Positions 17,584-27,217 of a stretch of 51,394 nucleotides of DNA are shown one piece after another. Location: the NCBI GenBank assembly GCA_964440915.1, contig CAYTTV010000025.1, positions 1 through 51,394 on the forward strand. Reading direction: 5' to 3'. The notes below the pieces were generated by a model. It searched no databases. It saw nothing but the letters and a program-made list of their open reading frames with translations, and was not told the DNA's origin. This stretch comes from CAMPJM01 sp964440915. GTDB taxonomy: Bacteria; Bacteroidota; Bacteroidia; Cytophagales; Cyclobacteriaceae. Position 1 is the first letter of the stretch; each line of letters opens with the position of its first letter. The translations under genes and the position numbers were made by a program.

Positions 17584-18645
17584 ATGCGAATCAACAAGAA
17601 ATGGGCCATCGTGATCGGCATATTGGTGGTTGTGATAGTGGCCCGATTATGCTTGCCTTATTTTGTTACCCGCTACGTGAATAAAGTATTGGCTGATATA
17701 GAAGGATACCAAGGGTCGATAGAAGATGTGGATATTTCCTTATGGCGAGGCGCTTATGTAATCCATCAATTGAAATTGGAAAAAGTGGATGGAGATGTGC
17801 CGGTCCCGTTTATCGATATTCCCAGATTGGATCTTGCAGTGGAATGGGAAGCATTGCTTGACGGAGCGGTAGTAGGTAAAATAAGATTGGAATATCCCAA
17901 GCTGAATTTTGTAGCCGGCCCGACAGAAGAAGATACGCAAACAGGGAAAGAAACTGATTGGACAGAACCGATAAAGGAACTTATGCCACTTCAAATTAAC
18001 AAATTTGAAATAGTGCGAGGGAAGATTTCCTATTTAGATTTTCACGCCGACCCGAAGGTTGACATCGCCATCGACAGTGTCAATGCCGTTGCTTTGAACC
18101 TCAACAATGCGGAGGACAATAACGAAAGACTGCCTTCGAAAGTAAGGCTTACGGGTACCTCCGTTGGAGGAGGGCTCTTGGAGTTTGAAGCTGACATGAA
18201 TATTTTAAAGGAAATCCCTGACTTTGATGCAGACCTACAATTTACAGGAGTGAACCTTCCGGCACTCAACGACTTCATAAAGGCTTATGGCAAATTTGAT
18301 GTAGAACGAGGCACTTTTAACCTGTATAGTGAAATGATTTTGCTTGACGGGGATTTTGAAGGTTATGTAAAACCTATGATGATCGACATGAAAGTGTTAG
18401 ACATGGAAAAAGACTCAGATGACAAGGATAACGTGTTTCAGATGATATGGGAAGGAATTGCGGAGCTGACTTCCAAAGTTTTGGAAAATCCTCCTGAAGA
18501 TCAAGTGGCCACGCGTGTCCCCATTACAGGAAGTGTTGGCAATGTAGAAACTGATGTTTGGACGACCATCATTACCATACTGCGAAATGCCTATATAGAG
18601 GCTTTAAAAAAAGAGGTGGACAACACCGTAGAACTCAATGAATAG
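17584..18645 (+). CDS. DUF748/AsmA-like inner-membrane-anchored protein
   Basis: A 353-residue protein with one N-terminal membrane helix (about residues 8-27) and a long beta-rich periplasmic domain. The segment LADIEGYQGSIEDVDISLWRG followed by YVIHQLKLEK is the typical opening of DUF748 proteins, relatives of AsmA/TamB bridge-like lipid-transfer proteins. The protein is much shorter than AsmA or TamB and could only span part of the periplasm. The likely role is envelope or lipid homeostasis, which is inference. It is convergent with the GroES-like gene, with a 25-bp gap and no clear terminator. Confidence 0.82.
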   Translation: MRINKKWAIVIGILVVVIVARLCLPYFVTRYVNKVLADIEGYQGSIEDVDISLWRGAYVIHQLKLEKVDGDVPVPFIDIPRLDLAVEWEALLDGAVVGKIRLEYPKLNFVAGPTEEDTQTGKETDWTEPIKELMPLQINKFEIVRGKISYLDFHADPKVDIAIDSVNAVALNLNNAEDNNERLPSKVRLTGTSVGGGLLEFEADMNILKEIPDFDADLQFTGVNLPALNDFIKAYGKFDVERGTFNLYSEMILLDGDFEGYVKPMMIDMKVLDMEKDSDDKDNVFQMIWEGIAELTSKVLENPPEDQVATRVPITGSVGNVETDVWTTIITILRNAYIEALKKEVDNTVELNE

Positions 18646-18670
18646 TCGCCTCTTCGAACTTTATTGAGGA

Positions 18671-19036
18671 TCAATGAAAATCTTCTTCTCGTTCCAACAT
18701 AAGAATAGAGGATTGGGGCACAATGAAATACTTTTCACCTTGGTATACCACCTCGTAGGATTCTCTTTGTAGAAAAATAGCCAAGTCTCCCTCTTTTACT
18801 TGCAATGGGATATATCTTATAGATTCGTCCTGCTCTTTCCAAGGCTCAGGTTCTTCTATATGAACGGGTATGGGATATCCAGGCCCTACTTTCATGACGT
18901 ACCCACTGTGTACCCTTTCTTTCTCTTGTACTCCTGCCGGCAAATACAAGCCTGTCTGAGTTTTTTCAGAAAATTTCTTGGGCTTGATAAGTACCTTGTC
19001 GCCCACTACCTTAATCTTATCTAAAGAAACTGCCAT
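18671..19036 (-). CDS. GroES-family (chaperonin-10-like) protein, paralogue without adjacent groEL
   Basis: At 121 residues it is longer than classical GroES (about 95). The chaperonin-10 fold is recognisable: IKVVGDKVLIKPKK at the start, TGLYLPAGVQEKE in place of the mobile loop region, SGYVMKVGPGYPIP, then EGDLAIFLQRESYEVVYQGEKYFIVPQSSIL at the end. An insertion of about 20 acidic/aromatic residues (EEPEPWKEQDESIRYIPLQ) sits in the middle. No groEL is near. It is likely a divergent second co-chaperone. Whether it binds GroEL cannot be judged, because the mobile-loop tripeptide is not clearly conserved. Confidence 0.85.
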   Translation of the reverse strand: MAVSLDKIKVVGDKVLIKPKKFSEKTQTGLYLPAGVQEKERVHSGYVMKVGPGYPIPVHIEEPEPWKEQDESIRYIPLQVKEGDLAIFLQRESYEVVYQGEKYFIVPQSSILMLEREEDFH

Positions 19037-19099
19037 ATTAAATCACAAATATTTCGCAAAAGTAGGGCTTTATTATATATCTTGAAAGAGGTGCCGTTC

Positions 19100-19145
19100 A
19101 TGACCGGCTTTTACGAGGCGGTATGGCTTCGTAAAAGACGGTCAT
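19100..19145. repeat. Strong 17-bp hairpin at the end of sbcC
   Basis: 19100-19116 (ATGACCGGCTTTTACGA) and 19129-19145 are inverted copies with one mismatch around a 12-nt loop. The right arm touches the sbcC stop codon (19145-19147). No T-run follows on the minus strand, so it is not a simple intrinsic terminator. A 3'-end mRNA-stabilising hairpin or a REP-like element is possible. Confidence 0.65.
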
Positions 19146-22100
19146 TACTTCCAGCTATAGCTTATTGTACTGCCCCTGTCTCTATCATTTTCCACTTTCA
19201 CGTAAATGTCCATTTCTTGCTGGAGTTCTTCTACATGCGATATGATCCCTACAGCCCTGTTTTCCTTTCTTAAGGTTCTTAAAGTATCCAATACTACCCT
19301 CAAGGCATCTTTGTCTAAGGCACCAAAGCCTTCATCCAAAAAGAAAAAGCTTTTTTCGGCTCTGTTCAGCGATTTTACATTTTCTGCAAGTGCTAATGCC
19401 AAGCAGAGCGAAGCTTGAAATGTTTGTCCGCCAGAGAGCGTCTTCAGCAGTCTGGTTTTGCCATTATTAAGGTAGTCCCTCACAATAAATTCATTCTGCT
19501 CATTGAGTTCTAGACTCAAACTATTTTTTGTAAGCAATAGAAACCGCTCATTGGCAGCCTTGCAGAGATTGTTCAGATAGAGAGAAGAAACATAATTCAT
19601 GAAGCCATTGCCTCTGAAAAGATTGCACAGCTCTGAGAGGTTTTGCTTACGCAGTTCCAATGTGCTCAGCTCTTGCATCAGACTTTCCCTTCTTTTTATT
19701 TTATGGCCGATGGTGTCAATTTCATGTCGTTTCAGCGAGATCTGTGACTGAATAGTTTTGATGGTTTCTTCGAGATCGGCTATCTCCTGTACCATTTCCA
19801 CATGTCTTTCTGCACTGTAGCTCCTATTGTTAATTTCTTGTTTTAGGGCGGTATGTTGTTGTTCTATTTTTAGCAAGTCATGTTTGTAGCGGTCAATTTC
19901 TTTCTGCTCCCATTCTATATTCAAGTTCATGGCCAGAATCTCTTTCACTTGGGCGATCGAGTGAAAATCCTTTTCTTGTAATAACGCCTGCACTGCATCG
20001 TCTTGGTCTTGCATTTTTCCTAAAAGCTCTTCCAAGGCATTTTCTTCAGCGCTCAGTTGTCCTTTCAGCCTGTGGGCAGTTTCTTCACTAGCTTGCAGCA
20101 TTTTGGCAGCATCTTCATACTGGGCATAAGTCTCCTCGACCAATTTCAATCCTCTGTCCAAGCTTGCGACGAGCTCTTCTGTACTGTGCTTTTCGAACTT
20201 AGCAAATTCATAAATCTGAAGCATCTCTTTCAACTGACTTATCCTTGCTGCCTCTGCCACCTGCTGTTGTAACAAATCCTGTAGATGGCTTTGATTTTTT
20301 TCTAGTTGAATTTGGGCATCTGACAAGGCTTTTCTAAGGCTGTCCCTTTCTACCTTTGCTTGTAATAAAGCCTTTTTGTTCAGTGCTTTTTCCTCCAGTG
20401 CGGTTTTTACTTGCGCTATGTCTGAAAATGGCAAAGAAACTTTTGGTTTAACTGTAGTATGTGCCCTGGATTTTTCTTCCAGCTTTTTGGCCGTTGTCAT
20501 TATGTTTTTGGTCATATCCCCATGGGCTGCCATATTTACCCTTATGTCCTGTAGTGCTTTTTCCAATATAATCAGGGATGTTTCTCTGGTTTTTGCGGCG
20601 CTTAGGCGTGCTTCTATTTCGTGGATTTCTTGAGATACGGTTTCATGTACGACCGGCTCAGGATGATGAAGGGCACCACACAACGGACAAGGCTGCTCAT
20701 CTTGTAGCGCAGAAGCATATTCAGAGAGATGATGTTTGAGGCGTAATGGCATAAGCGACTCGTGGAGTTGATTTATATTTTGATCTAATGCTAGTTTTTG
20801 TTTCGCAAAAGCTTCAAAAGCTTCATCAAGGTTATCAGTAGCCACCATTTCATGCTTCTCCATGATTTTGACTAGCTTCTGCCTGTAAGCCCCTTGTTTT
20901 TCAGTCAGCTCATTCAACTGTGAATTGCATTCGGCAGTTTCTTTTTTGAGGGCAGCTTCTTGCTCTAGCCAATGAAGAAGGGTATTGAGTTGTTCTAAGT
21001 CTTCAAGACCGTCTTCAAGGGTCAGGATCTTTGCCTCGGTAGTTTCTATTTCTCTTTGTGTATCCTTTATGCTTTGCCGCATTTTTTCTACCGTTGCTTT
21101 AGCCAAAGTAGCAGCCTCCTCAATGCTGCCTGCTTTTTGTTTGATTTTGCTTACCTCAATAATTACCTTGAGGTCCTCGCATTTGCGTTTTGTTGTTTCA
21201 ATCTTCTCCCATCTCGTTTTTGTCCCTAGAAACCTCTCTTTGCTTGTATTCAATGCTTCATCTGCTTTTTTGGCTTGCTCCGTAAGGTTCCCAAGCAATA
21301 ACTTTTTGTTTTGAAGCTCTTCCATACACTTGGCTAGCGCTGCTAACTTCTCTTTGAAGTAGATATAAGCCCTGCTGTATTTTTCCAGTTGTAAAGTTTT
21401 GTTTTTGAAGAGCTCTTCTTCAGATTTTAGTAGTTTTAGCTTGTCCGTTAATTCATAATAGGTGGTAAATAGTTTCTCCAGGGCCCTTATCTTTTCTTCC
21501 TCTTTTCGGAGGAGGTTAAGCGTCTTCCCGCTTTCAATTTGTATGCTTTCGAGCGACTCAATCTCTTTTTCCAGCAATTCTATGTCTTCACGATCAGGAG
21601 TTCCTATTTCTTCTAAAAGTTTTTCTATGGATTGTATATCAGCTTTATTCTGCGACTGCAACCTGCTGGTTTTGTTGAAGAGGTCAAATTGCTCTAGCGG
21701 GAATAGATCTTTAAGCATCTGAACCCTTGCCGATGTGCTTTGGTCTATAAAGTCGCGAAACTTGCCTTGGGGGATAATGACCGTTTTCATAAAATTCTCA
21801 TAGCTCATGCCCAAGATATCCTTGGCATTATCTATGTTTTCTAATGGAGTCCAGTCGCTCCCTTCCCATTTATAGTAGTTTCGTTCTTTTACTTTTACAT
21901 CAGTAAAGTCCTTGCTGTTTCTTCTACTGCTATATGTAGCCCTATACTTATTAATATTGCCAGGGCCGGCATAAAAAATAAAGTCAATGAAAAGCTCATT
22001 GCTTTGGAGGTTCATAATATTGTAATTCCTACCACTTGATATCCGCTCTGTCTTATTATAAAGCACCAACATGATGGCTTCTAGAACCGAAGATTTTCCA

Positions 22101-22216
22101 CTGCCCACCGATCCAAACAGTCCAAATAGACCCGAGGCTATCAATGGTTGAAAATCAATCGCTTGTTTTTCTTTATAGGAATACAACCCTTGGAGGGTGA
22201 GATGAACAGGAATCAT
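19145..22216 (-). CDS. sbcC: Exonuclease subunit SbcC (Rad50-like)
   Basis: A 1023-residue SMC-like ATPase that works with SbcD to open and degrade hairpin and blocked DNA ends. The N-terminal Walker A is GSVGSGKSS (35-43). Long coiled coils flank a zinc-hook CPLC (about residue 510). The C-terminus has the ABC signature LSGGQTFQASLCLALAL and Walker B FFFLDEGFGALD. Length and order match the family exactly. It lies 45 bp downstream of sbcD on the same strand, the normal sbcDC operon. It is followed immediately by a strong 17-bp hairpin. Confidence 0.95.
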   Translation of the reverse strand: MIPVHLTLQGLYSYKEKQAIDFQPLIASGLFGLFGSVGSGKSSVLEAIMLVLYNKTERISSGRNYNIMNLQSNELFIDFIFYAGPGNINKYRATYSSRRNSKDFTDVKVKERNYYKWEGSDWTPLENIDNAKDILGMSYENFMKTVIIPQGKFRDFIDQSTSARVQMLKDLFPLEQFDLFNKTSRLQSQNKADIQSIEKLLEEIGTPDREDIELLEKEIESLESIQIESGKTLNLLRKEEEKIRALEKLFTTYYELTDKLKLLKSEEELFKNKTLQLEKYSRAYIYFKEKLAALAKCMEELQNKKLLLGNLTEQAKKADEALNTSKERFLGTKTRWEKIETTKRKCEDLKVIIEVSKIKQKAGSIEEAATLAKATVEKMRQSIKDTQREIETTEAKILTLEDGLEDLEQLNTLLHWLEQEAALKKETAECNSQLNELTEKQGAYRQKLVKIMEKHEMVATDNLDEAFEAFAKQKLALDQNINQLHESLMPLRLKHHLSEYASALQDEQPCPLCGALHHPEPVVHETVSQEIHEIEARLSAAKTRETSLIILEKALQDIRVNMAAHGDMTKNIMTTAKKLEEKSRAHTTVKPKVSLPFSDIAQVKTALEEKALNKKALLQAKVERDSLRKALSDAQIQLEKNQSHLQDLLQQQVAEAARISQLKEMLQIYEFAKFEKHSTEELVASLDRGLKLVEETYAQYEDAAKMLQASEETAHRLKGQLSAEENALEELLGKMQDQDDAVQALLQEKDFHSIAQVKEILAMNLNIEWEQKEIDRYKHDLLKIEQQHTALKQEINNRSYSAERHVEMVQEIADLEETIKTIQSQISLKRHEIDTIGHKIKRRESLMQELSTLELRKQNLSELCNLFRGNGFMNYVSSLYLNNLCKAANERFLLLTKNSLSLELNEQNEFIVRDYLNNGKTRLLKTLSGGQTFQASLCLALALAENVKSLNRAEKSFFFLDEGFGALDKDALRVVLDTLRTLRKENRAVGIISHVEELQQEMDIYVKVENDRDRGSTISYSWK

Positions 22217-22261
22217 AAGGTCGTTAATTTAATAGTAAACTTTCGAGGATCTGGTTGATAG

Positions 22262-23488
22262 CTATTGTTGCTCTTCGCTGCTCGAATCGAGGACTTCATT
22301 GAAGACCTCCATCAAGGCTTGGTCTGGCTCTTGGCCTTTCCTTGCCTTAAAATAATCCTTGAAGGCCTTGCGAATATCCGTAAACTCTTCCACGGGTTTG
22401 GTGTATTGGTGCTCAAAGTCCGTCGTGAACTCTGGAATAATATTGACAATCCCATCATGAGCTTGGAACAAAGCTTTTTTTGTTTTTGCATCTATATACG
22501 TATCGCTTTGTAAGGTAAGTTCGACATAGGTATTGGGATTCTCTCCAAGCCATGCAAATGCTTCATTCAGGGCTTCAAAGCGCTTCTTTACGAGCCTTCT
22601 TCCTGAGGTTAGTGGAATGGCTTTTACTTTCACTTGCTCCGCAGGCTCGGCTTCTATCAGGATTACTTGTTTTTGCTGATGTGCTTCGCTAAAGCTATAG
22701 CCTAAAGGGCTTCCTGAATAAACCACTGGGCATGACCCTTTCCCTACCCAATGGTAGCGGTGCAGGTGCCCAAGTGCTACATACTGAATATGCTCAGGAA
22801 TGCTTTCGGTAAAGATAGCCTGAGCACCTCCCATATGCAAAATAGGCTTTTCATCCTCGGGCTCTTCTGGTTGAGGTCCTCCTTTCTCCATCACATAAAG
22901 GTGGGCCATTAAAATATTCACCCCTTGATTGTCGCAATGTTCTTGGGCATTTTCTTTCCAGGTCCTTTCTAACACACTTCTAAGCGCTTCCTCCCGGTCA
23001 TCGGTGCCTAGAAATTGTTTCATAGTCTGTTCGTTTGCATATGGGGTCAGCAGGATCCGAAGCGGATATTTTTGCTTTGGAAGCTGGAGTTCTATAAATC
23101 CTGGTGCGGACTTTACTACTGCCAGACCGGTATCTAAATGAAAAGCTTGAGTGCATGAAATAGGCCTGCCGCAAAATACAATACCACAAGCCCTTGCCAT
23201 AGGGTCGGGTGCTTCTATCCTGTCTGGCGAGTCGTGGTTGCCAGCAATGGCGATTACTGCCCGTTGGCCTCCAGCGGCCAAACGGCACACAGTTTTATAA
23301 AACAGCTCTACAGCTTCGGAAGCAGGATTAAAAGTGTCAAACAGGTCGCCGGCTATCAGTACAGCATCAACACTCTCCCTTTCTGCCACTTCACAAATTT
23401 CATTTAATACATCTTCTTGCTCCTTCAATCGGGAGTAATCATTCAATCGCTTGCCTAAATGCCAGTCAGCGGTATGGAGAATCTTCAT
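22262..23488 (-). CDS. sbcD: Exonuclease subunit SbcD (Mre11-like)
   Basis: A 408-residue Mn-dependent calcineurin-type phosphoesterase, the nuclease partner of SbcC. The metal-binding motifs appear in order: DWHLGK (D7, H9), AGDLFDTFNP, IAGNHDSP, LMAHLYVM and ALGHLHRYH. The C-terminal ~120 residues form the capping/SbcC-binding region. ATG 23488 is immediately followed by KILHTADWHLGK, as in all family members, so the start is secure. sbcC begins 45 bp downstream. Confidence 0.95.
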   Translation of the reverse strand: MKILHTADWHLGKRLNDYSRLKEQEDVLNEICEVAERESVDAVLIAGDLFDTFNPASEAVELFYKTVCRLAAGGQRAVIAIAGNHDSPDRIEAPDPMARACGIVFCGRPISCTQAFHLDTGLAVVKSAPGFIELQLPKQKYPLRILLTPYANEQTMKQFLGTDDREEALRSVLERTWKENAQEHCDNQGVNILMAHLYVMEKGGPQPEEPEDEKPILHMGGAQAIFTESIPEHIQYVALGHLHRYHWVGKGSCPVVYSGSPLGYSFSEAHQQKQVILIEAEPAEQVKVKAIPLTSGRRLVKKRFEALNEAFAWLGENPNTYVELTLQSDTYIDAKTKKALFQAHDGIVNIIPEFTTDFEHQYTKPVEEFTDIRKAFKDYFKARKGQEPDQALMEVFNEVLDSSSEEQQ

Positions 23489-23814
23489 AATTTTTGTTGC
23501 TCAAATGCTGGTGTATTTTCTCATGTAAAGATAAGGAAGTAAGGCATAATTAGCTGCCAAACTTGGAGGTACTCCTTATCGATATGAATTGAGTGGATAA
23601 ATCAAGTGCTATGTAATGCTTTTGATGATTACTTTTGTTCTTATCATGTAAGACTTTGTCCTGAATAGGCCCTTAAAAACTTATAAATTCATTTAAAATA
23701 GGTTGTAAAGCATTGATTATAAATAAAGAATATCAATCTTAAGCAAACCCTCTTTTTTTAATTTGACTAATATCTTTGTTTAAATATTTGCATCTTTGTA
23801 TATATTGTAACCTA

Positions 23815-24906
23815 ATGCTCATGTACAGATTCTTTTTAATTATATACTTATTGTTTATGCTTTCCCCGCTTTCTGCTCAGAGCTCGGGAGGATCCGCTTA
23901 TGAAAAAGCAGAACTGGCTCTTCAATCGGGGAATTATCAAGAGGCTGTAAACTATTATAACAAGGCTATAGAGGAGCGGCCGGATTTTGCTGAGGCATAT
24001 TTTCATAGAGGCTCTGCAAAGTTTAAACTCGGCGATGAACAAGGCGCACTCCATGATTATAATAAGGCTTTGGAAATAGAAGGAAAAAATGAGGAAGCCT
24101 ATTTCAACAGGGCTGCGGTAAAAAACCGCATGCGTGATTACGAAGGTGCTTTGAAAGATTATACGGCCATTATAGAAATGGATCCGACCAACGCCGAAGC
24201 TTATTATAACAGAAGCTATATCAAGTTTTTATTGCGTTTTACTCGGGATGGTATTTTGGATGATCTGAACATCGCTATAGACTTAGAGCCGGAAAATCCT
24301 AAATATTATGACCGACGATCATTCCTGCTTTCCAGTACATATGATCCAGAAATTGGTGCAGTGAACTATGGTGCAGCGATTAATGACATTACAAAGGCTA
24401 TATCGCTAAGCCCGCAGAATGCTGATTATTATAAGAAAAGAGGAATGTTATATTTTGAGTATGGCAAAAACCTCTCTGCCACTCAAGATTTGAATATGGC
24501 CATATCGCTCGACCCGGAAGAGCCTGAATATTATAATGAAAGAGGGTTGGTGAAACTGAAGATTGAGGATTTTAGGGGCGCAGCGGCAGATTTTACGAAA
24601 GCCATAGGGAGTGGGGAAGAAAAGGAATATTTCTACCGCAACAGAGGCATTGCTTTTTATAATTTGGGCAATTATTACGGGGCCATAGAAGATTATACCA
24701 AAGCCATCAGCTTGATCAATAAAGAAGCGACAAAAGATGTGGAAAGCGATCGGTATAAATTTATCCTGACGAATGCTTATCTATTACGAGGAGCTTCTTT
24801 TGTGGCCATCAACAAAGCCTATCAGGGATGCGATGATTTCACTAAAGCGGTAGAGCTTGGAGAAAGGCGCGCATCTAACTACCTCAAAAAGTATTGTAAT
24901 TATTAA
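23815..24906 (+). CDS. Secreted/periplasmic tetratricopeptide-repeat protein
   Basis: The protein is built of about eight to nine TPR units (for example AEAYFHRGSAKFKLGDEQGALHDYNKALEI and EAYYNRSYIKF), with the A-Y/G-A spacing of canonical TPRs, so it is a protein-protein interaction scaffold. The frame opens at 23776, but the leader MLMYRFFLIIYLLFMLSPLSAQS is a clear Sec signal peptide. That places the start at ATG 23815 or 23821. No catalytic domain is present. It is a single gene, convergent with the moxR gene, and the two share a hairpin terminator. Confidence 0.85.
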   Translation: MLMYRFFLIIYLLFMLSPLSAQSSGGSAYEKAELALQSGNYQEAVNYYNKAIEERPDFAEAYFHRGSAKFKLGDEQGALHDYNKALEIEGKNEEAYFNRAAVKNRMRDYEGALKDYTAIIEMDPTNAEAYYNRSYIKFLLRFTRDGILDDLNIAIDLEPENPKYYDRRSFLLSSTYDPEIGAVNYGAAINDITKAISLSPQNADYYKKRGMLYFEYGKNLSATQDLNMAISLDPEEPEYYNERGLVKLKIEDFRGAAADFTKAIGSGEEKEYFYRNRGIAFYNLGNYYGAIEDYTKAISLINKEATKDVESDRYKFILTNAYLLRGASFVAINKAYQGCDDFTKAVELGERRASNYLKKYCNY

Positions 24907-24922
24907 AATTATTTTTTCAGTT

Positions 24923-24970
24923 CCGCCACATAAGGCAATTTTATTTCTCTTACGTGGCGGGCTTTTTATT
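24923..24970. terminator. Bidirectional intrinsic terminator
   Basis: CCGCCACATAAG (24923-24934) pairs with CTTACGTGGCGG (24949-24960), with one mismatch. A T-rich tail (GCTTTTTATT) follows on the + strand and A-rich sequence precedes it, so it can end both the TPR gene (+) and the moxR gene (-). Confidence 0.85.
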
Positions 24971-25955
24971 AACTGATCGGAATTTTCTTTAGTATTCCCC
25001 TGATTATTTCTTTTGTGCCTATGCCGTCGGCTTCTGCCTCATAGTTGAGGATTATCCTGTGATTCAGCACATCTTCTGCCACTTCTTTGATATCCTCAGG
25101 AAGTACGTAATCTCTTTCGTCAAAAAAGGCTATAGCTTTTGCTGCTAGGTTCAGCGCAATACTGGCTCGAGGAGATGCACCAAACTGTATGTAGTTGGCT
25201 TCGTCTTTAAGACCATAATCGTTAGGGAAACGAGTGGCAAAAACAATTTCAATGATATACTTTTCCAAACTTTCAGAAATGCTCACTTTATTGATCGCTT
25301 CCCTAATTTTGAAAATATCTTCTTTAGTGAGTACGGGCACAACCGTATCTTTAAAGCTCAAGTTGGCCATTCGCCTCATCACCTCAAGCTCATCCTGCTT
25401 TGAAGGATAACCGACGTGCACCTTTAACATAAACCTGTCAACCTGGGCTTCAGGCAATGGGTAAGTTCCTTCTTGGTCTACAGGGTTCTGAGTGGCCAAT
25501 ACCAAAAAGGGCTTGTCTAAAGCATAAGTCGTTTCGCCTATGGTCACTTGCTTCTCTTGCATCGCTTCCAAGAGGGCTGACTGTACTTTGGCGGGCGATC
25601 GGTTTACCTCATCTGCTAAAATAAGGTTGGCAAAGATAGGGCCTTTCTTTACCTCAAATTTGGACATCTGTTGATTGTAGATCATCGTTCCTACTAAATC
25701 GGCAGGCAGCAAGTCGGGCGTAAACTGAATGCGTTGGAAATCAAGGTGCAATACTTTTGCCAAAGTGTTGACCGTTAGCGTTTTGGCCAGCCCCGGTACA
25801 CCCTCCAATAATATATGTCCTTGGGTAAATAGTCCGATAAGCAGCCTGTTAAGCATATACTCTTGGCCTACCACCACTTTGCCTACTTCTTTGAATACTC
25901 GGCTAATCTTCTCTTGATGTTCCCTTTTCAGCTCATTTAATACTTGTTCTTCCAT
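24969..25955 (-). CDS. MoxR-family AAA+ ATPase
   Basis: A 328-residue AAA_3-type ATPase. It shows the MoxR opening VVVGQEYMLNRLLIGLFTQGHILLEGVPGLAKT with Walker A GVPGLAKT (52-59), Walker B ILADEVNR (112-119), sensor 1 FLVLATQNPVDQEGTYPLPEAQVDRF and a C-terminal lid. MoxR ATPases act as chaperones for assembling metal-dependent or membrane complexes, usually with DUF58 and VWA-domain partners. No such partner is adjacent here, because the next gene upstream on this strand is an unrelated DUF486 gene. Its client is therefore unknown. Confidence 0.93.
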   Translation of the reverse strand: MEEQVLNELKREHQEKISRVFKEVGKVVVGQEYMLNRLLIGLFTQGHILLEGVPGLAKTLTVNTLAKVLHLDFQRIQFTPDLLPADLVGTMIYNQQMSKFEVKKGPIFANLILADEVNRSPAKVQSALLEAMQEKQVTIGETTYALDKPFLVLATQNPVDQEGTYPLPEAQVDRFMLKVHVGYPSKQDELEVMRRMANLSFKDTVVPVLTKEDIFKIREAINKVSISESLEKYIIEIVFATRFPNDYGLKDEANYIQFGASPRASIALNLAAKAIAFFDERDYVLPEDIKEVAEDVLNHRIILNYEAEADGIGTKEIIRGILKKIPIS

Positions 25956-26096
25956 CCTTTGTTATGCTGTTAAATAAAATTGATCCTACAAGAAAATTAA
26001 ATAAAGGTCTTTATGCAAACAAACTTAACAAAAAGCCTCCAGATATTGAAAGCCTTATCATGCTGCATAAAGAGTAACGCACGCTGCCTATTGCTA

Positions 26097-26468
26097 TTAC
26101 CATTTTTTAAAAATAAAAAACACGGCCAATACGATGAACGCAAAGCCTACTGCGTGATTCCAGGCAAATTTATCAGTTTTGAAGACATAAATCGTAATAA
26201 AAGTAAACACTACCAGGGAGATTACCTCCTGAATGGTTTTGAGCTCAATCAGGGAAAAGGGGCCTCCATTTTTGTCAAATCCTAGCCGGTTAGCGGGCAC
26301 TTGGAATATGTACTCGAAAAGGGCCAATCCCCAGCTCACTAGAATTACACTGATTAAACCTAAATGTTGCAGCGAAGTCATCTTTTTGAAGTGGAGGTGA
26401 CCGTACCAAGCAAAAGTCATGAACACATTGGACATGACAAGCAAGAAAATGGTATAAAAAACTTTCAT
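26097..26468 (-). CDS. DUF486 (DMT-like) small integral membrane protein
   Basis: A 123-residue protein with four predicted membrane helices (about 3-20, 35-53, 77-95 and 102-120). The segments NVFMTFAWYGHL, LVSWGLALFEYIFQVPANR and ELKTIQEVISLVVF are the conserved blocks of DUF486, a small family related to the drug/metabolite transporter superfamily. The start ATG at 26468 gives MKVFYTIFLLV. The substrate is unknown. It is monocistronic, with about 210 bp before the VOC gene and 140 bp after it. Confidence 0.9.
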   Translation of the reverse strand: MKVFYTIFLLVMSNVFMTFAWYGHLHFKKMTSLQHLGLISVILVSWGLALFEYIFQVPANRLGFDKNGGPFSLIELKTIQEVISLVVFTFITIYVFKTDKFAWNHAVGFAFIVLAVFFIFKKW

Positions 26469-26678
26469 AGGGAAATTAACCGCTAAATTATGGCATGTTG
26501 ACCAGATAACAAATGAATAAGGGGAGAGGAATGTTAACGCCTTGCCTTTAAATTGCAGATGCAGTTGCTATATTATATTTGTTTAACCTTTCAAATTCTT
26601 GGTTTCTTTTATAAAGGAATTTAAGTCTAAAGGCCAATACCTTGCAAATTAATTCACCTTCTTTCTGTTTCGTAAACA

Positions 26679-27065
26679 TCAATCCCATATCCTTGGAGGG
26701 ATGATTTCAAGGACATGGCCCTCCGGATCATGAAAATAAAATGATTGGAGACCATCCCGCCACGTTTGCTCCTGAATGATTTCAATGCCTAGGTCTTTTA
26801 TCTTGCTCTTCCAGGCTTCGTATTCATCCAAGGGCACCTCGAAGGCAATGTGTTGAGGACCGTATGCATAATGTGGAGGAGGGGTTTGTTTATGTTTAGA
26901 TACTGCTGCCACAAAACATAGTAACACAGACGAACCGGCCCTAAAGAAAATGTGATGACCTTCTTCCTCCATGATGATGGGAAAATTCAACTTTTTATAA
27001 AAATCTTTGGCTTCGCGCAAGTCTTCAAAATACAAACAAACTTCCTTTATATGCTTTATTGTCAT
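26679..27065 (-). CDS. VOC-family (glyoxalase/bleomycin-resistance fold) protein
   Basis: A 128-residue vicinal-oxygen-chelate fold protein with paired beta-alpha-beta-beta-beta modules: IKHIKEVCLYFEDLREAKDFYKKLNFPI at the start, HIAFEVPLDEYEAWKSKIKDLGIEI in the second half, and the end DPEGHVLEIIPP. H4, H73 and the C-terminal Glu are plausible metal ligands. The final FYFHDPEGHVLEI is typical of glyoxalase and FosB-like members. The activity cannot be assigned. FosA/FosB-like thiol transferases are one possibility, given a bacillithiol-producing host, but the fosfomycin-site residues are not clearly present. Confidence 0.88.
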   Translation of the reverse strand: MTIKHIKEVCLYFEDLREAKDFYKKLNFPIIMEEEGHHIFFRAGSSVLLCFVAAVSKHKQTPPPHYAYGPQHIAFEVPLDEYEAWKSKIKDLGIEIIQEQTWRDGLQSFYFHDPEGHVLEIIPPRIWD

Positions 27066-27217
27066 ATTGAGGCAATATAATTGACATTATCCGTATGAAA
27101 ATATTTAAAATGCAGGGTTAATATTATCAATATACATGTAATTTTATGCCATCATTAGGTCGCATAAACCTGCACTTTATGTAAACAGCATTCAAATAGT
27201 TCATTTTCTACATAGGG

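Noticed and set aside
26013..26285. 90-aa plus-strand frame over the DUF486 gene
   Set aside because: It overlaps the real four-helix DUF486 gene on the opposite strand and has low-complexity composition.
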